From Garcia nutans (taxonomy: Eukaryota; Streptophyta; Magnoliopsida; Malpighiales; Euphorbiaceae), in the NCBI GenBank assembly GCA_947685225.1, contig CANTUV010000004.1, positions 16,089,001 to 16,153,000 of the forward strand: a stretch of 64,000 bases of DNA. The letters run 5' to 3'. Below, in pieces: positions 47,641 to 58,117 of this stretch. The notes below the pieces were generated by a model that saw nothing but the letters and a program-made list of their open reading frames with translations, made no database searches and was not told the origin of the DNA. Every line of letters starts with the position of its first letter. The stretch's first letter is position 1. The translations under genes and the position numbers were made by a program.

Positions 47641-50420
47641 TATCAGTCCATAGTTCTTGCTTTCTTCTAGCAATCAATTTTAGCTCTTCTAGCTGACTGA
47701 ACTTCTTTCAGTTGAGAGTTTTGGCTTTCTTCTAGCCACTTATTCCACCCTTTATTCAGCTATTCTAGTTGGACTGACATTCCATCATTTGAAAGTGTGG
47801 GCTTTCTTCTAGCCACTTATTCCATCCTTCAATGGATTAACTTCAGCTTTTCTAGCTAGACTGACATTTCTTTATTTGAAAGTGTGGGCTTTCTTCTAGC
47901 CACTTATTCCATCCTTCAATGGATTGACTTCAGCTATTCTAGCTGGGCTGACCTTTTATCTTTTGCATCTTCATTCTTTTGTGGTTCTTACTTTCTTCTT
48001 ATTTTATTCTTTTTGTTCTTCCTTTTGCAAAAAATTCAGCTAATTTTTAGCTGGCCCTTATATCCTCTCTTTGTGCTCTGCGTGACAAAATATTGAAAGT
48101 GAGTCTAAAAATATTTTGTACATGCATAAACTCAAAAATTACAAGGAGAGACTTTGCCCCCTATGCAGGCTCAAACCATTGAGTTTATGTATTGTCTGGT
48201 TCCTTGTACAAGCATGCATCTCCATTTTTGTAAAGTAACTAGATCTTCCTCAAACAATGCCCCCTGATTTAATATTTGCTTCATGTTTGCTTCATAGAGT
48301 ATCTGTTGTTCACTTTGACAGAGAGTAGACAACGCAAGACCAAAAAAATGCAGTGTGATATGTTTATGTATGCATGATATGCATGAATAATACTTACAGT
48401 GGTTCCATTGATTCATAGACTGAGGTGATAAACCAAAGCACTTGTTTAGATCTTGCATTAGAATAGTTGAATCCTTCACATCTATGGATTTTATCTTCCA
48501 CGATGAAATCATGGGTAGTAAGGGCCAACCAGTATTGTTAGAGACATGAGAGATATCTATTTTAACACATTTGGTTGCCAACTTCTTCATGACATGACTG
48601 TCCAAGTGATCCCACTTTTGCCCAATATACCCTCTGAGGTTTGACAATATAACATACTTCCCTTAACTTGAAAGTTCATGCAACAAAAAACATTTTTTTC
48701 TTCTTTTTTAATTTTAATTTTTTTAATTTTGAATTTTGAATTTTAAAATCTAATGTTGGCTTTGCCAAATTAGTGTTAGTATACCTCAGGACTCGACTTT
48801 TCCAAATTAACACATCTATTACATCATAACACTAGTTACCGTACTAAGCATGGGAATCATTTCCATGTAAGCAAGGGCTGTTGCACTTTAGATAGACTTA
48901 TGCATATTATTTGGCCAAAGGTCTCATCGAGTTTAAATATTGTCTATCTCATATGTATGCTTATTCAAATAATCTCTACTAATAGACTATGCCTACCAAG
49001 AGAGATCAACAGGTCTTTAATAAGTTTGAAATGGGGTCTATAAGGGACATGGGTGAAGCGGAGGCAATTTGTAAATTGGAGCCAATGTGACACTATAGAC
49101 AAACCTTCACACTACAAACTTCTTGTTGGAATCTTAGATAGTTGGAAGCATGAAAAGATATAGCTTTGAACATTCATCCATCTTCTTGGAATTAATCTAG
49201 ATCTTGATTAGGACAGTCTTTGCCTTTGCAAAAAAGTTTGATACCCTCATTCATTTCCTTTTCTTCTTCTCCCTTTTTTTTCTTTTTCTTTTTCTTTGCC
49301 TTTTCTTTTCTTTTCTTTTCCCTCTTTTAGAATTTTATCATTTAATCATTCTTCTCTGTAGGACTGTCAAGTATAGAACTTTCAAGATTACTGACTATGA
49401 GGTGTGACGGGTCTCATGAACTAGATGGTCTTTCTCTGATTTTGGTTGAATCTCTAGTTGGGTTGGACCAATTCAAGTCAAACTTCTTATAGGCTAAGTG
49501 GACGTCTTCTATTATTTCAAGTAAAATGAACTCTGTTGGCTTTCTGACTTGCTCTTCCAAACCTTATTTTTAGTTTTTCTTTCTCTATTTTCCTCTTTCT
49601 TCTTCTTCTTTTTTCCTTTCTTTCTTTCTTTCTTTCTTTTATTTTCTCTTTTTTAGCTCTAAGAGAGTCTTCTTATTCTTACTGCCCTATGCCTCTAACT
49701 AGAGGTAACATGAGTCTAATTTAATGAGGATGATTCTTTTGTTGCACTGATGCCACTTTGAAGATGAAATAGATCTAAGAAATTAGGTCTAGTTCAGATA
49801 AAACTTTAACTGTCCTTATGGTCTTGACTAAGCATCATTTTCTTTTATCTTCTTATCCCTTTATCTTAGTGATCATCAGACTTGTCATAAGTGTTACATC
49901 AACATAGGGTGGGTTATCGGGCTTACAAGCACATAAAAAGCAAGTTAAAAGCTTATGAAGGCTCAACGGGACAAATTAGAGATTGATATTTAATTGGGTG
50001 GATTCTAGTTGTTGGCTTACCAAACAATGCCTAGATCTTTTCTCCCTTAAATAAGCAAAGTTCAATTTGACCTTGAAAGTTCATCAAAGCATGTTCTAAG
50101 ATTGACTAGGACCTAGACACTCATAATTATGCAGGAGCCCTCTCTAAGTAATCATACACAGCTCAATGCTATAGACCAACTCCCTTACCTAGTAAAGTTA
50201 TTCGGATCATAATGCATAGATGTACTAATTTATGAATATCAAGGTAGACTCATCATCAGTTGAGCACCAAAATGAACAAAGACTAATGAAAATTTAATGA
50301 AAATAATTTATTCAAATAATCTTAATTTTAAAAATATAATTGTTCCATAAAACACTAAGGAAAGAAAATGAAGCAAAAGCCAAACAAGCCAAGGGGAAGT
50401 TTGTTGAGTGGAGTTTCTCC
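47641..50420 (-). other. Element E: post-gag non-coding region
   Basis: Repeats of about 75-100 bp around CTTCTAGCCACTTATTCCAT at 47650-47960, pyrimidine-rich runs at 49260-49330 and 49560-49660, and one 27-bp unit near 49800. Collinear with A in reverse. An open frame at 48171-48647 is not preserved in A or B, so I do not call a gene. Confidence 0.65.
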
Positions 50421-51772
50421 TCACTTCATATCTCCTTCATTCTCATCTTGAAAAGAGGATAAAATAAAATCTTCCTTAAATCCTCCCCTTATCATGAAGG
50501 TTGCTGGAGGTGGCACTCCTCCAAATTTAGGCAAAGGATTGCTCTTGGTATTGGACTTATCAAGCTCAGGCAACTTTCCACTGTCAATCAAATCGTGGAT
50601 CTCGTGCCTTAAATGAGCACATTTATCTATCTCATGCCCTTGCATTTGATAGAATTGCTAGAAGGCATTGGCATAAAAGTTTGATGGCAGAGGATCATGT
50701 AGTGGTCGAGGAACCAGTGGCTATAATAACCCTTATTGAAAACCCAAGACAATGGTTTTTCCAACTTTGAAAATTGTCTTATATTTTCTTGAATAGTTGT
50801 CGCATTGACATCCACTGCATTTTGTGTACTCTGGCTGCTAGACTAATAATTCTCCCTCTCATTCTTTCTTCCAAAAAATGGCTCTTCTCCCATTTCCATT
50901 CTTCTATCTATAAGACAGCTTGGAGAAAATCTTTAAAATCCCTTACGAGAGTGTGAGACATCCATTCATGTAGACTGGGTAGGACATCCTTTACTATCAT
51001 TCGAATATGGCTTGACTCATCTGGTCTCTTCTTGAGTAGTGCACCCTTGTTTCTCCACCTCTTTATATAGTCAACAAAATTCTCATTTTGCTTTTATCTG
51101 ATAGTTTTCACCTCCATCAGAGTAACTTCCAACTCAACATTGTACCCATACTGTTAAATAAAGGCTTTGTATAGCAGATCCCAATCTTTTTGGGTGTTCT
51201 CCTCTAATGTATTGAATTTTACACAACATGGCCCAATGAGAGCATGAAGTACCTTAGAGTTTGAGCCTTAGTAGCTCAAGCAGACTGCATGGTTGTGATG
51301 TATTGCTTGACTTGCAAATGAGGATTTCCAGTTCCATCAAACTTAGCAATAAAAAGCATCTTAAACTTATAAGGGACTTCCTTGTCTTGTTCAAATAGCT
51401 TGTCCACCTCTGACATCTTATCAACCTTCAGCTTCCTTTCAAACTTATTTTCTAAATCAGCAATCATCTTTTCCACATCTAAAGTTTCATCCTTTTCCAC
51501 GGTTACCTTCTCTACACTCTTCTCTTTTTTCTTCTTATCTTGAGAATCTTGGAAATACTTAGGCCAATCATCATCATCCATCATCACTTTGTCATCATCC
51601 ATGGCCACTTCACCAACCTTGGTTTGTTTCTTAGTACTAATAGATGCTTCAATAGTGTTCCCCAATAGTGTAGATAGTTGGCTTTTTATGGTCTTAGCCA
51701 AGGCCTCCTTTAGTCTTCCATCTTGGAGCTGATTACATCATCCACTATCTTCAGAATCTGTTCAAGTTTCAT
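50421..51772 (-). pseudogene. Long-form gag relic of element E
   Basis: Start at 51772 (MKLEQILKIVDDVI), frameshift near 51716, then open 51701-51276: a helical segment, a Lys-rich stretch, an acidic run ending DDDDWPKYF, a coiled-coil-like DLENKFERKLKVDKMSEVDK, and the capsid entry motif YKFKMLFIAKFDGTGNPHLQ. The rest of the capsid (50820-51275) is collinear with A but shifted. The final block, 50645-50421, keeps GHEIDKC, the second half of the knuckle, while the first half carries a TAG and His-to-Tyr. It ends PPPATFM followed by 25-30 residues. About 450 codons if intact. Most informative copy of the long gag. Confidence 0.78.
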
Positions 51773-51921
51773 TGCTTTTGGTGAGAAGCTGACTAAGTCG
51801 TTACTAGATTCTACGTCACTGGCATAGGTCAAATTGTTATAAGCTCTTGAGCTACTGTACTCCAGGTCAGTGAGCCTGAAAGGATCAATGCCATGGAATG
51901 CAATGCATGTATGTATGTATG
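51773..51921 (-). other. Element E: start of leader, cut by G
   Basis: Collinear with the region just upstream of gag in B and D. It ends in a GTAT microsatellite (51906-51921), into which G inserted; the last 5 bases GTATG are G's presumed left TSD. Confidence 0.7.
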
Positions 51922-52417
51922 TGTAGACCCTTAATTTTTGACCCAGTCCGGTCTAATATATTTTAATTAGTCCAAAATAATTTTTGTGTTTTCCTATATA
52001 TTTAGTTAGTTCAAAATAATTTTTTATGGTATCTTGATTAATTTTAATATTTATTTTAGTAAAAAATGAAGTGAATAAAAATTCAAAAATAATAAAAAAA
52101 AATAAAAAATAACAAAAAAAGGGCGACGGAAAAATCGACGACGATGTTTTCGTCGCCGAAAGTCAGCTCGGGCCCATGGGCATTTCGGCCACAGGAATTT
52201 TCTGCAGGCCAATTCGCCCACCGCTGCTGCAGCCAACTGTGGCAGCTTTTTTGCCAGCCCAATTTTTCCGCAACAGTTTTTTTTCGCACCAGTTTTTTTC
52301 GCTAGCAAAATTTTTCCGATGCAAATTTTTCGAAACCTAATGCAATTAAGTTTTGATTTCCTTTTCTTAATCAATATTAGCTTCTGTAAATAACTAGAAT
52401 TATACATCAAATTCTTC

Positions 52418-52425
52418 TATAAATA
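52418..52425 (+). promoter_or_regulatory. TATA box of element G LTR
   Basis: TATAAATA at the same place as in A, K and (reversed) D. Transcription would start near 52450. Confidence 0.6.
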
Positions 52426-53612
52426 AGTACTAAACAACACAAAAAAGGAGGAGGAAATTTGGACAAAAATTGGAAAAAAAATCGGGGGAGAAAGTGGAGA
52501 CCGAAACTGTGAAGGAAAACCTTGAATCAAGCTGATTTTTTGAGAGAGCAGGAAAACAATTCAAGCAATTCGAAGGCAAAAAAGCTTGTCTTTGACCTTG
52601 TTCATCTAAGAAGCAATTTTTGGTGTAACCAACGAAAGAAGGTTTGCATTCTTAATTTCTTTTATTTTTTCACAGTAGCTAAATCATCCCATTCTTTCTT
52701 TTAAATCAAAAACTTTAGAACCTCAATTCACTTTTTCTAAGGTTTAAAAACCTTAATTCATTGCGTTGTTTTCCAAAAAGTTTAAAGTTGTTAGTTTTGT
52801 TTCTTCAAAAGCCCAAAACCCTAATTTGCTTTCTAAATTTTCAAAACTCTAAATTGCGTTCTGTTTCTTTCCAAAAACCCTAAAAACTTCTTTTTTGCTT
52901 TTATAAACTTTAAATCGTTTGTTTATTTTCATAAAACTTCATAAAATTATCAATTGATTTTCAAATCCTAAAAACCTAATGCATTTCCCGAAACCCTAAA
53001 TCAAACATTCTAAAACCCTAATCCAATTCCAAAACCAAAAACAATGAACCCTAACTCCTTTAAAACCTTAAACCCTAATTTTTTCTAAACCCTAATCCTT
53101 TAAAACCTTAAAAACCATATAAACATAAATATTATAATTTTACACATTAAGCTTAAAACATAATTCAATGAGTAACTAATAGTCATAATCTAAATGATTT
53201 GAAGAGCCCAAACTCTAATTTCATGATTTTACATCACAAACCCTAATTTGGTTAATCAAAGAATTTTACCAACCGTTGAAAACATAAAACCTTAATCTAT
53301 TTTAATTCCTTTAAAAACTCACAGTAGCCTAATTCAACAAATTCCAAAACCCTAAACACATGAAATAAAGAACCCTAAATAGAAACAATAGCCATAATTT
53401 AGATTTTTATTTGCCTTATTCAAATCTATATTTGATTATGCTTTGATTTATTTTATATTCTTTGATTTACTTATGTTCAATGCTTGGTTTATTTAAATTA
53501 TCATGGATAGATGTTTACTTTCTATTGATATTTAATACCTTTGATGAATGATTTATTTATGATGAATGGTTATTTACTTTTATCAATTTATTTAGGCTTC
53601 CAAATGTTGTAA

Positions 53613-53776
53613 GAGGTATGTTTCCACTTGGTGGGTACCTCATTAGTTAAATGTCATGTAATTTAAATTGCTTTTTCTATTTTAGAACCAATGTAAAGGA
53701 CATGTTTCTACCTTTCGGTGGGTGTCCTATTTAGGCATGGATGTAAGGGCATGTTTCCATCTTCGGATGGGTGTCC
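53613..53776 (+). repeat. Three consecutive hairpins with shared architecture, G 5' LTR
   Basis: a 53613-53641: GAGGTA, TGTTT, CCAC-TTG-GTGG, G, TACCTC. b 53697-53728: AGGACA, TGTTT, CTACC-TTTC-GGTGG, G, TGTCCT. c 53747-53776: GGGCA, TGTTT, CCATC-TTCG-GATGG, G, TGTCC. Each has an outer stem, TGTTT opposite a single G, an inner stem and a 3-4-nt loop. Confidence 0.9.
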
Positions 53777-53904
53777 ATTTATTTGTTTTGCTTGGACATT
53801 GTTTTGATTTTCAATATATCCATGCTTTATTTTAATTATTGTGTGTAATATGGATAGTATTGTTATATTTAAGAATTTTATAATATTAAGACCTGTAAAG
53901 GAGG

Positions 53905-53922
53905 CCGGGTCAAATGAACCGG
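53905..53922 (+). repeat. Fourth hairpin, G 5' LTR
   Basis: CCGGGTC-AAAT-GAACCGG with one mismatch. The same site in the D 3' LTR (21338-21355) is a perfect CCGGTTC-CAAT-GAACCGG. Confidence 0.75.
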
Positions 53923-54166
53923 GTGTTGTGGGGGTGCTGGGCCATTTCTCACCTTCCCCACACGTACCCAACTTTTTGAACCAATTAGGGGGTTGGGGAT
54001 TCCTTAGGAATCGAGTCATCCACCCCTTTCTTTTTCCCGGCCTGTCAGGGTGGTGACTCCATTTTCTCCAGACTTAGGTTCGTGTTCTCTAAGGCCCCGA
54101 GCCTAAACAGTGCCGAAGTCGTAAGAACCATTCCACCTAGAGTGGGGGCAAAAATCCCCGCTCACA

Positions 54167-54186
54167 GTGGCAACTCCACTAGGGAC
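54167..54186 (+). promoter_or_regulatory. Primer-binding site of element G
   Basis: GTGGCAACTCCACTAGGGAC right after CTCACA. One base (TAGG for TGGG) differs from B and D. Confidence 0.72.
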
Positions 54187-55272
54187 AAGAGAAGTTGATT
54201 TCGTTGGCCTTTATATTATTCTATTCTTTCTTTTAATGATATTATCCATTACATCATATTAGATTGCATCGTGTGCGTGAGTTAGGACGCCCGTGTTACC
54301 TGTGTTATGTTATGTAAGGGATACCATACTTTCACTCAAGGTATGGAGATCAAGCATGGCATAACCACTCATAGCCTCATACCTTTTGGTATATACTTGC
54401 TATGGGAACCTAAGCCTTTTACCCAAAGACTAAAGCTCATGTAATTGGCCTATTTACTTTCCTTAGGTTTTTACCCCAAATGCATGTTGTTTGACTATGG
54501 TTAAATTATCTTAGCTTAAATCATGGCTTATTTGGTTTGTTCTTTTTCTAATATGACCTAAGTATATTGTAAGCTCAAAATAAATTTTTATTTAAAGTCC
54601 AAAAGACCAAAGCTATTTTCAAAACCTTTCAAGATGGTCTTTGGACATAAGACTTTTCTAAAAACAAATTAAAAATTCTTTTGCTTATGGCCCAAATACT
54701 AAGCCCAAAATCCATTTTTTCTAAGATCTTCTTACAATGGGCTTAGAAACAAAATTGTTTTTATCCAACCTTTTCTTACAAAGAGCTTGCAAATTATTTA
54801 GGTCAATTAAGAAATACCAAAAATCAATTGTGAGCCTAGTTTATACTAAGAATAATTAATCATGGGCTTGTTTTTGGCATCTACCTCTTAATTTAGTTTT
54901 AATCCAATGTAGCATAAAAGCTATTATAGTTGGTTGAATGGATTAAAACCTAATTAATGGAAATTATTATGAACTAATTTCCATTTTCAAAAATATAACT
55001 ATTGGTTGAAACATCCGAGGAAAATATTCAAAAATAAGATACTCCATGTTGGTATGTTGTTAGCCATATACCTAGGAAAAGAGACTCGCCATTCATGTGT
55101 GGATGTTATAAGGTTGAAAGGAACGTCCTATTTGTCCTTGTTTGTCTATTGTTTGTGTATACATGTGTACATGCATACATTTGCATCTCATATCATTGAT
55201 CCTCTCTGTCTCACAGACCTAGAGTATGACAATTCAAGAGCATACAACGACACCACCTACAACATTTCAAGG
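54187..55272 (+). other. Element G: leader
   Basis: About 1.1 kb, the uninterrupted reference for the leaders of A, B, D and E. It shows the empty target of H1 near 54745-54755. The reading frame of gag is open upstream to 55006 in this copy only. A CTCACAG acceptor-like site stands at 55212-55218, conserved before gag in B and D; its use is unknown. Confidence 0.65.
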
Positions 55273-56066
55273 ATGGATGCAAACCAGCTAAGGGACATAG
55301 TTGATGAAGTTGTCAAAGCTATGATGGCCGAGCTACGAGATCAATTGGTTGAAATTATGAGGACCCATTTGATTCAAATTTTAGAGATCATCAACAATGC
55401 TAATGAGGCATCTCCCATTGACATAAGAAAGAAGGAAAAGGCAATATTAACAAGGAACATGTCTACTGATAGAGATCGAATGAAAAATGAGAGATCAATC
55501 CCTATTCTACAAGACCAACCGAACCATATGCTATCTAAGTGGAGCAATAAGAGCGGCTATCACCCTAGTGGGAAAAGTCAAAGGGAAAGAGGAGGTGTTG
55601 AGAAAAATGCAACAACTAAGCCAACAAAGAAGAATAAATTTTCAAACTTGGGGGAGCCTTTGTCAAAGATGTTAGAAAATTTAATAAAGATAGATTTGCT
55701 ACAACCATTGACACCTCGGCCTCTACATAAGCCTCTACCACCAAATTTTGAAGTCAAGGTATTTTGTCAATTCCATCAAATGCAAGGGCATGAGACAGAT
55801 AAATGTGTTCACTTAAGGCACAAAATCCAAGATTTGATTGACAGTGGAAAGCTGCCTGAGCCTGATAAGCCCAACACCAACCTTGGCCTTTGCCTAAATT
55901 TGGAAGGGCGCCACCGCTTGCAACCTTCATGAAGAGTTTTATCTTGTCATCTTGTCATGATATGGAAAGAGAAGCTACTAAAGATGATTTGCTACTAAGC
56001 AAGCTTGGGCCAATTATGGATGATGAAGCAATGGCCCTTGATGATGGAAAAAATCCTTGCCCTTGA
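55273..56066 (+). pseudogene. Short-form gag of element G (nearly intact)
   Basis: Starts MDANQLRDIVDEVVKAMMAE (55273), with the start aligned to the other copies. Order: N-terminal amphipathic helix with QILEIINNANEAS, basic linker with DRDRMKNERSIPILQDQPNH and GYHPSGKSQ, a lysine/asparagine stretch, LTPRPLHKPLPPNFEVK, then the complete CX2HX4HX4C knuckle-like motif (CQFHQMQGHETDKC, about 55769-55810) and LRHKIQDLIDSGKLPEPD. A frameshift near 55885 ends the open frame at 55932; the original frame continues to TGA 56064-56066 with PPLATFMKSFILSS and DDEAMALDDG, matching D. The capsid core found in A, B and E is missing. About 264 codons. A protein of this form could not build a capsid by itself, so any role would be accessory. 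Confidence 0.78.
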
Positions 56067-57504
56067 GATGTCTAAATAAATGTAGTATCTTAGATTCCAA
56101 ACTTCCCTTAGCTTGGAGTGTTGCTCTATTTATTTTACTTTCTTTAATATTTAATTGGAACAATCTTATTTTTCAAATTATGTTTGTTTAAATTACTTTC
56201 ATCAAAATTTTTGTTGGTCTTTGTTCATTTTGGTGCTCAATCAATGAGGAATCTAGCTAGATAATTCATGAATTAATATATCTATGCATCATGACTTGAA
56301 TGACTTTACTAGGTAAGGGAATTGCTCTATAGCATTGTGTTGTGTATGCTTACTTAGAGAGGGCTCCTGTATAATTACCTTTGTCTGGGTCCTAGTCAGT
56401 CTTAGAATATGCTTTGACAAACTTTCGAGGCGAAATTACAACTCTGCTTATTTAAGGGAGAGATGATCTAGGCATTGTTTGGTTAGCCAACAACTAGTAT
56501 CCACCCTATTAAATATCAATCCCTAGTTCTCCCTTTGAGCTTTCATAACATTTTAGCTTTCTTTTCATTGGCTTACAAACCCCAAAAACCTACCCTGAGC
56601 TATTGTGATACATTTGACAAGTCTTATGATCACTAAGATGAAGAGGCAGGAAGATCAAAGAAAGTAATGATTAGTCAAGATCATGAAGACAGTCGAAGTT
56701 CTCAAGACCATAAGGGTAGTTGAAGCTCTCAAGACCATAAGGGTAGTTGATGTTTTCAAGACCACAAGGATAGTTGATGTTCTCAAGACCATAAGGGTAG
56801 TTGATATTTTTAAGACCATAAGGGTAGTTAAAGTTCACCTAGTATTTCCAATATATTAAGACAACATCAGAGTAACAAATGATTTATCCCTGTTAAAGGA
56901 GATTTATGCTACTCCACTCATCCATTATTGGAAGCCCAAGTTGGTGAAAACAAGACAACTCTTTTAGAGCTAGAACAAAAAAAAAGAAGAACAAGAAAAA
57001 AGAGAAGAAGCAGAAGAAAGAAAGAAAGAAAGGGTAAAAGGAAGAAAAAAGGAAAAACAAAAGAAAACAAAAGAAAAAAGAGAAAGAAAGATAAAACCTA
57101 AAAATAGTTCAGAAAACCAACTGAGTTCTCTTTTACCTAAGACAACAAAAGGCTTCCATTTGGTTTATAAGGACATTTTGACTTGAATTGGTCAAACCCA
57201 ACTAAAGATTCGATCAAAATCAAAGAAAAAGGAGAATGACCATTCAGTTTTTGAAAGTTCTATGCTTGACAGTTCTACGAGGAAGAAGGACAAAATTATA
57301 AAATGCTCAAAGAAATGAAAGAGCAAGAAAAATAAAAAGAAAGAAAAGGGAGAAGAAGAAAAGAAACGAATTTGGGAACCAAACTTTTTGCAAGGGCAAA
57401 AACTGTCCTAATCAAGATCCAGATTAATGCCAAGAAGATAGAAGAAATTAGGAGTCCAACAAGATTGCTCCCAGCTGCCTAAAGTTCAAATAAGAAATTT
57501 GTAG
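56067..57504 (+). other. Element G: post-gag non-coding region
   Basis: Collinear with A 1700-2975. Contains the six-copy minisatellite and a purine-rich tract (about 56980-57100). Its last 5 bases, TGTAG, precede LTR fragment J. Confidence 0.7.
56677..56838 (+). repeat. 27-bp minisatellite, 6 copies (element G)
   Basis: Six units of AAGACCATAAGGGTAGTTGA plus a variable TNTTCTC-type ending. Highest copy number in the window. Confidence 0.85.
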
Positions 57505-57662
57505 TGTCACATCCCAAAGGCTAGATAGTAGAGTAATAGGCAAGGAGGACATGAACGAGTGGTCAAATAGAGGCTCGGGATAGTCAAATATGAAATTGGT
57601 GTATACAGTGGAGCTGACGGGACCTAAGTGGAAATTTCTCAAAAGTTAGGGGCAACTATGTA
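57505..57662 (+). mobile_element. LTR fragment J (start of an unidentified LTR)
   Basis: At 57504/57505 G's sequence stops matching A and new sequence begins TGTCACATCCCAAAGG, a typical gypsy LTR start (TG, then a CATCCC-type string). After 158 bp it is cut by F. Not similar to the other LTRs here. The opposite end would be outside the window. Confidence 0.5.
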
Positions 57663-58080
57663 TGTAATACCCCCACATCCATTACATGCACTCTACAACA
57701 CCACAATGTAGCATACATGCAATAAACATAGGGATACTACGGATTTTCTTATCACTCAAAACATTTTATATAATACCATCATCTTTCTCAATATACATTA
57801 TAAGTAATAAGTAATCACTTGTAATATAAAACAATTTAGATATATATAAATACATTTAGTTATTACACAGCGGAAGTTATAAAATTATTTACATATATGA
57901 AAACATTTAAATCTGTATTTGCAAATATACATATATTTACATTATAAACAATATTTTACAAACCATAAAGAAGTTATACTTGATTGGCAAGTCTGCTCTG
58001 ATCTTTAAGTTCCAAAATCAACACCTCAATGTCTACTCTCACTAGGTCTCGAAGAGCTCTCGGGTTCAACTCTATCACCT

Positions 58081-58117
58081 GCGCGATTAACACTATCGCG
58101 CTAAGCCAACGACTTAG
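58081..58117 (-). repeat. Twin hairpin in element F LTR
   Basis: On +: GCGCGAT-TAACACT-ATCGCGC (perfect), then CTAAGCC-AAC-GACTTAG (one mismatch). Confidence 0.85.

Larger units (their letters stand above)
51922..54166 (+). mobile_element. Element G: 5' LTR
   Basis: 2245 bp from TGTAGACCCTTAATTTTTGA to CCCGCTCACA. U3 has a GC-rich block (52110-52330) with a GGCGACG/CGTCGCC inverted repeat (52122-52128 and 52151-52157), then TATAAATA at 52418-52425, AAACCCTAA-rich sequence (52800-53350), three hairpins (53613-53776) and a fourth (53905-53922). Confidence 0.92.

Noticed and set aside
55006..55272. N-terminal extension of G gag from a Met at 55006
   Set aside because: The upstream part matches the leader, is not open in A, B, D or E, and the Met at 55273 is the one that aligns in all copies.
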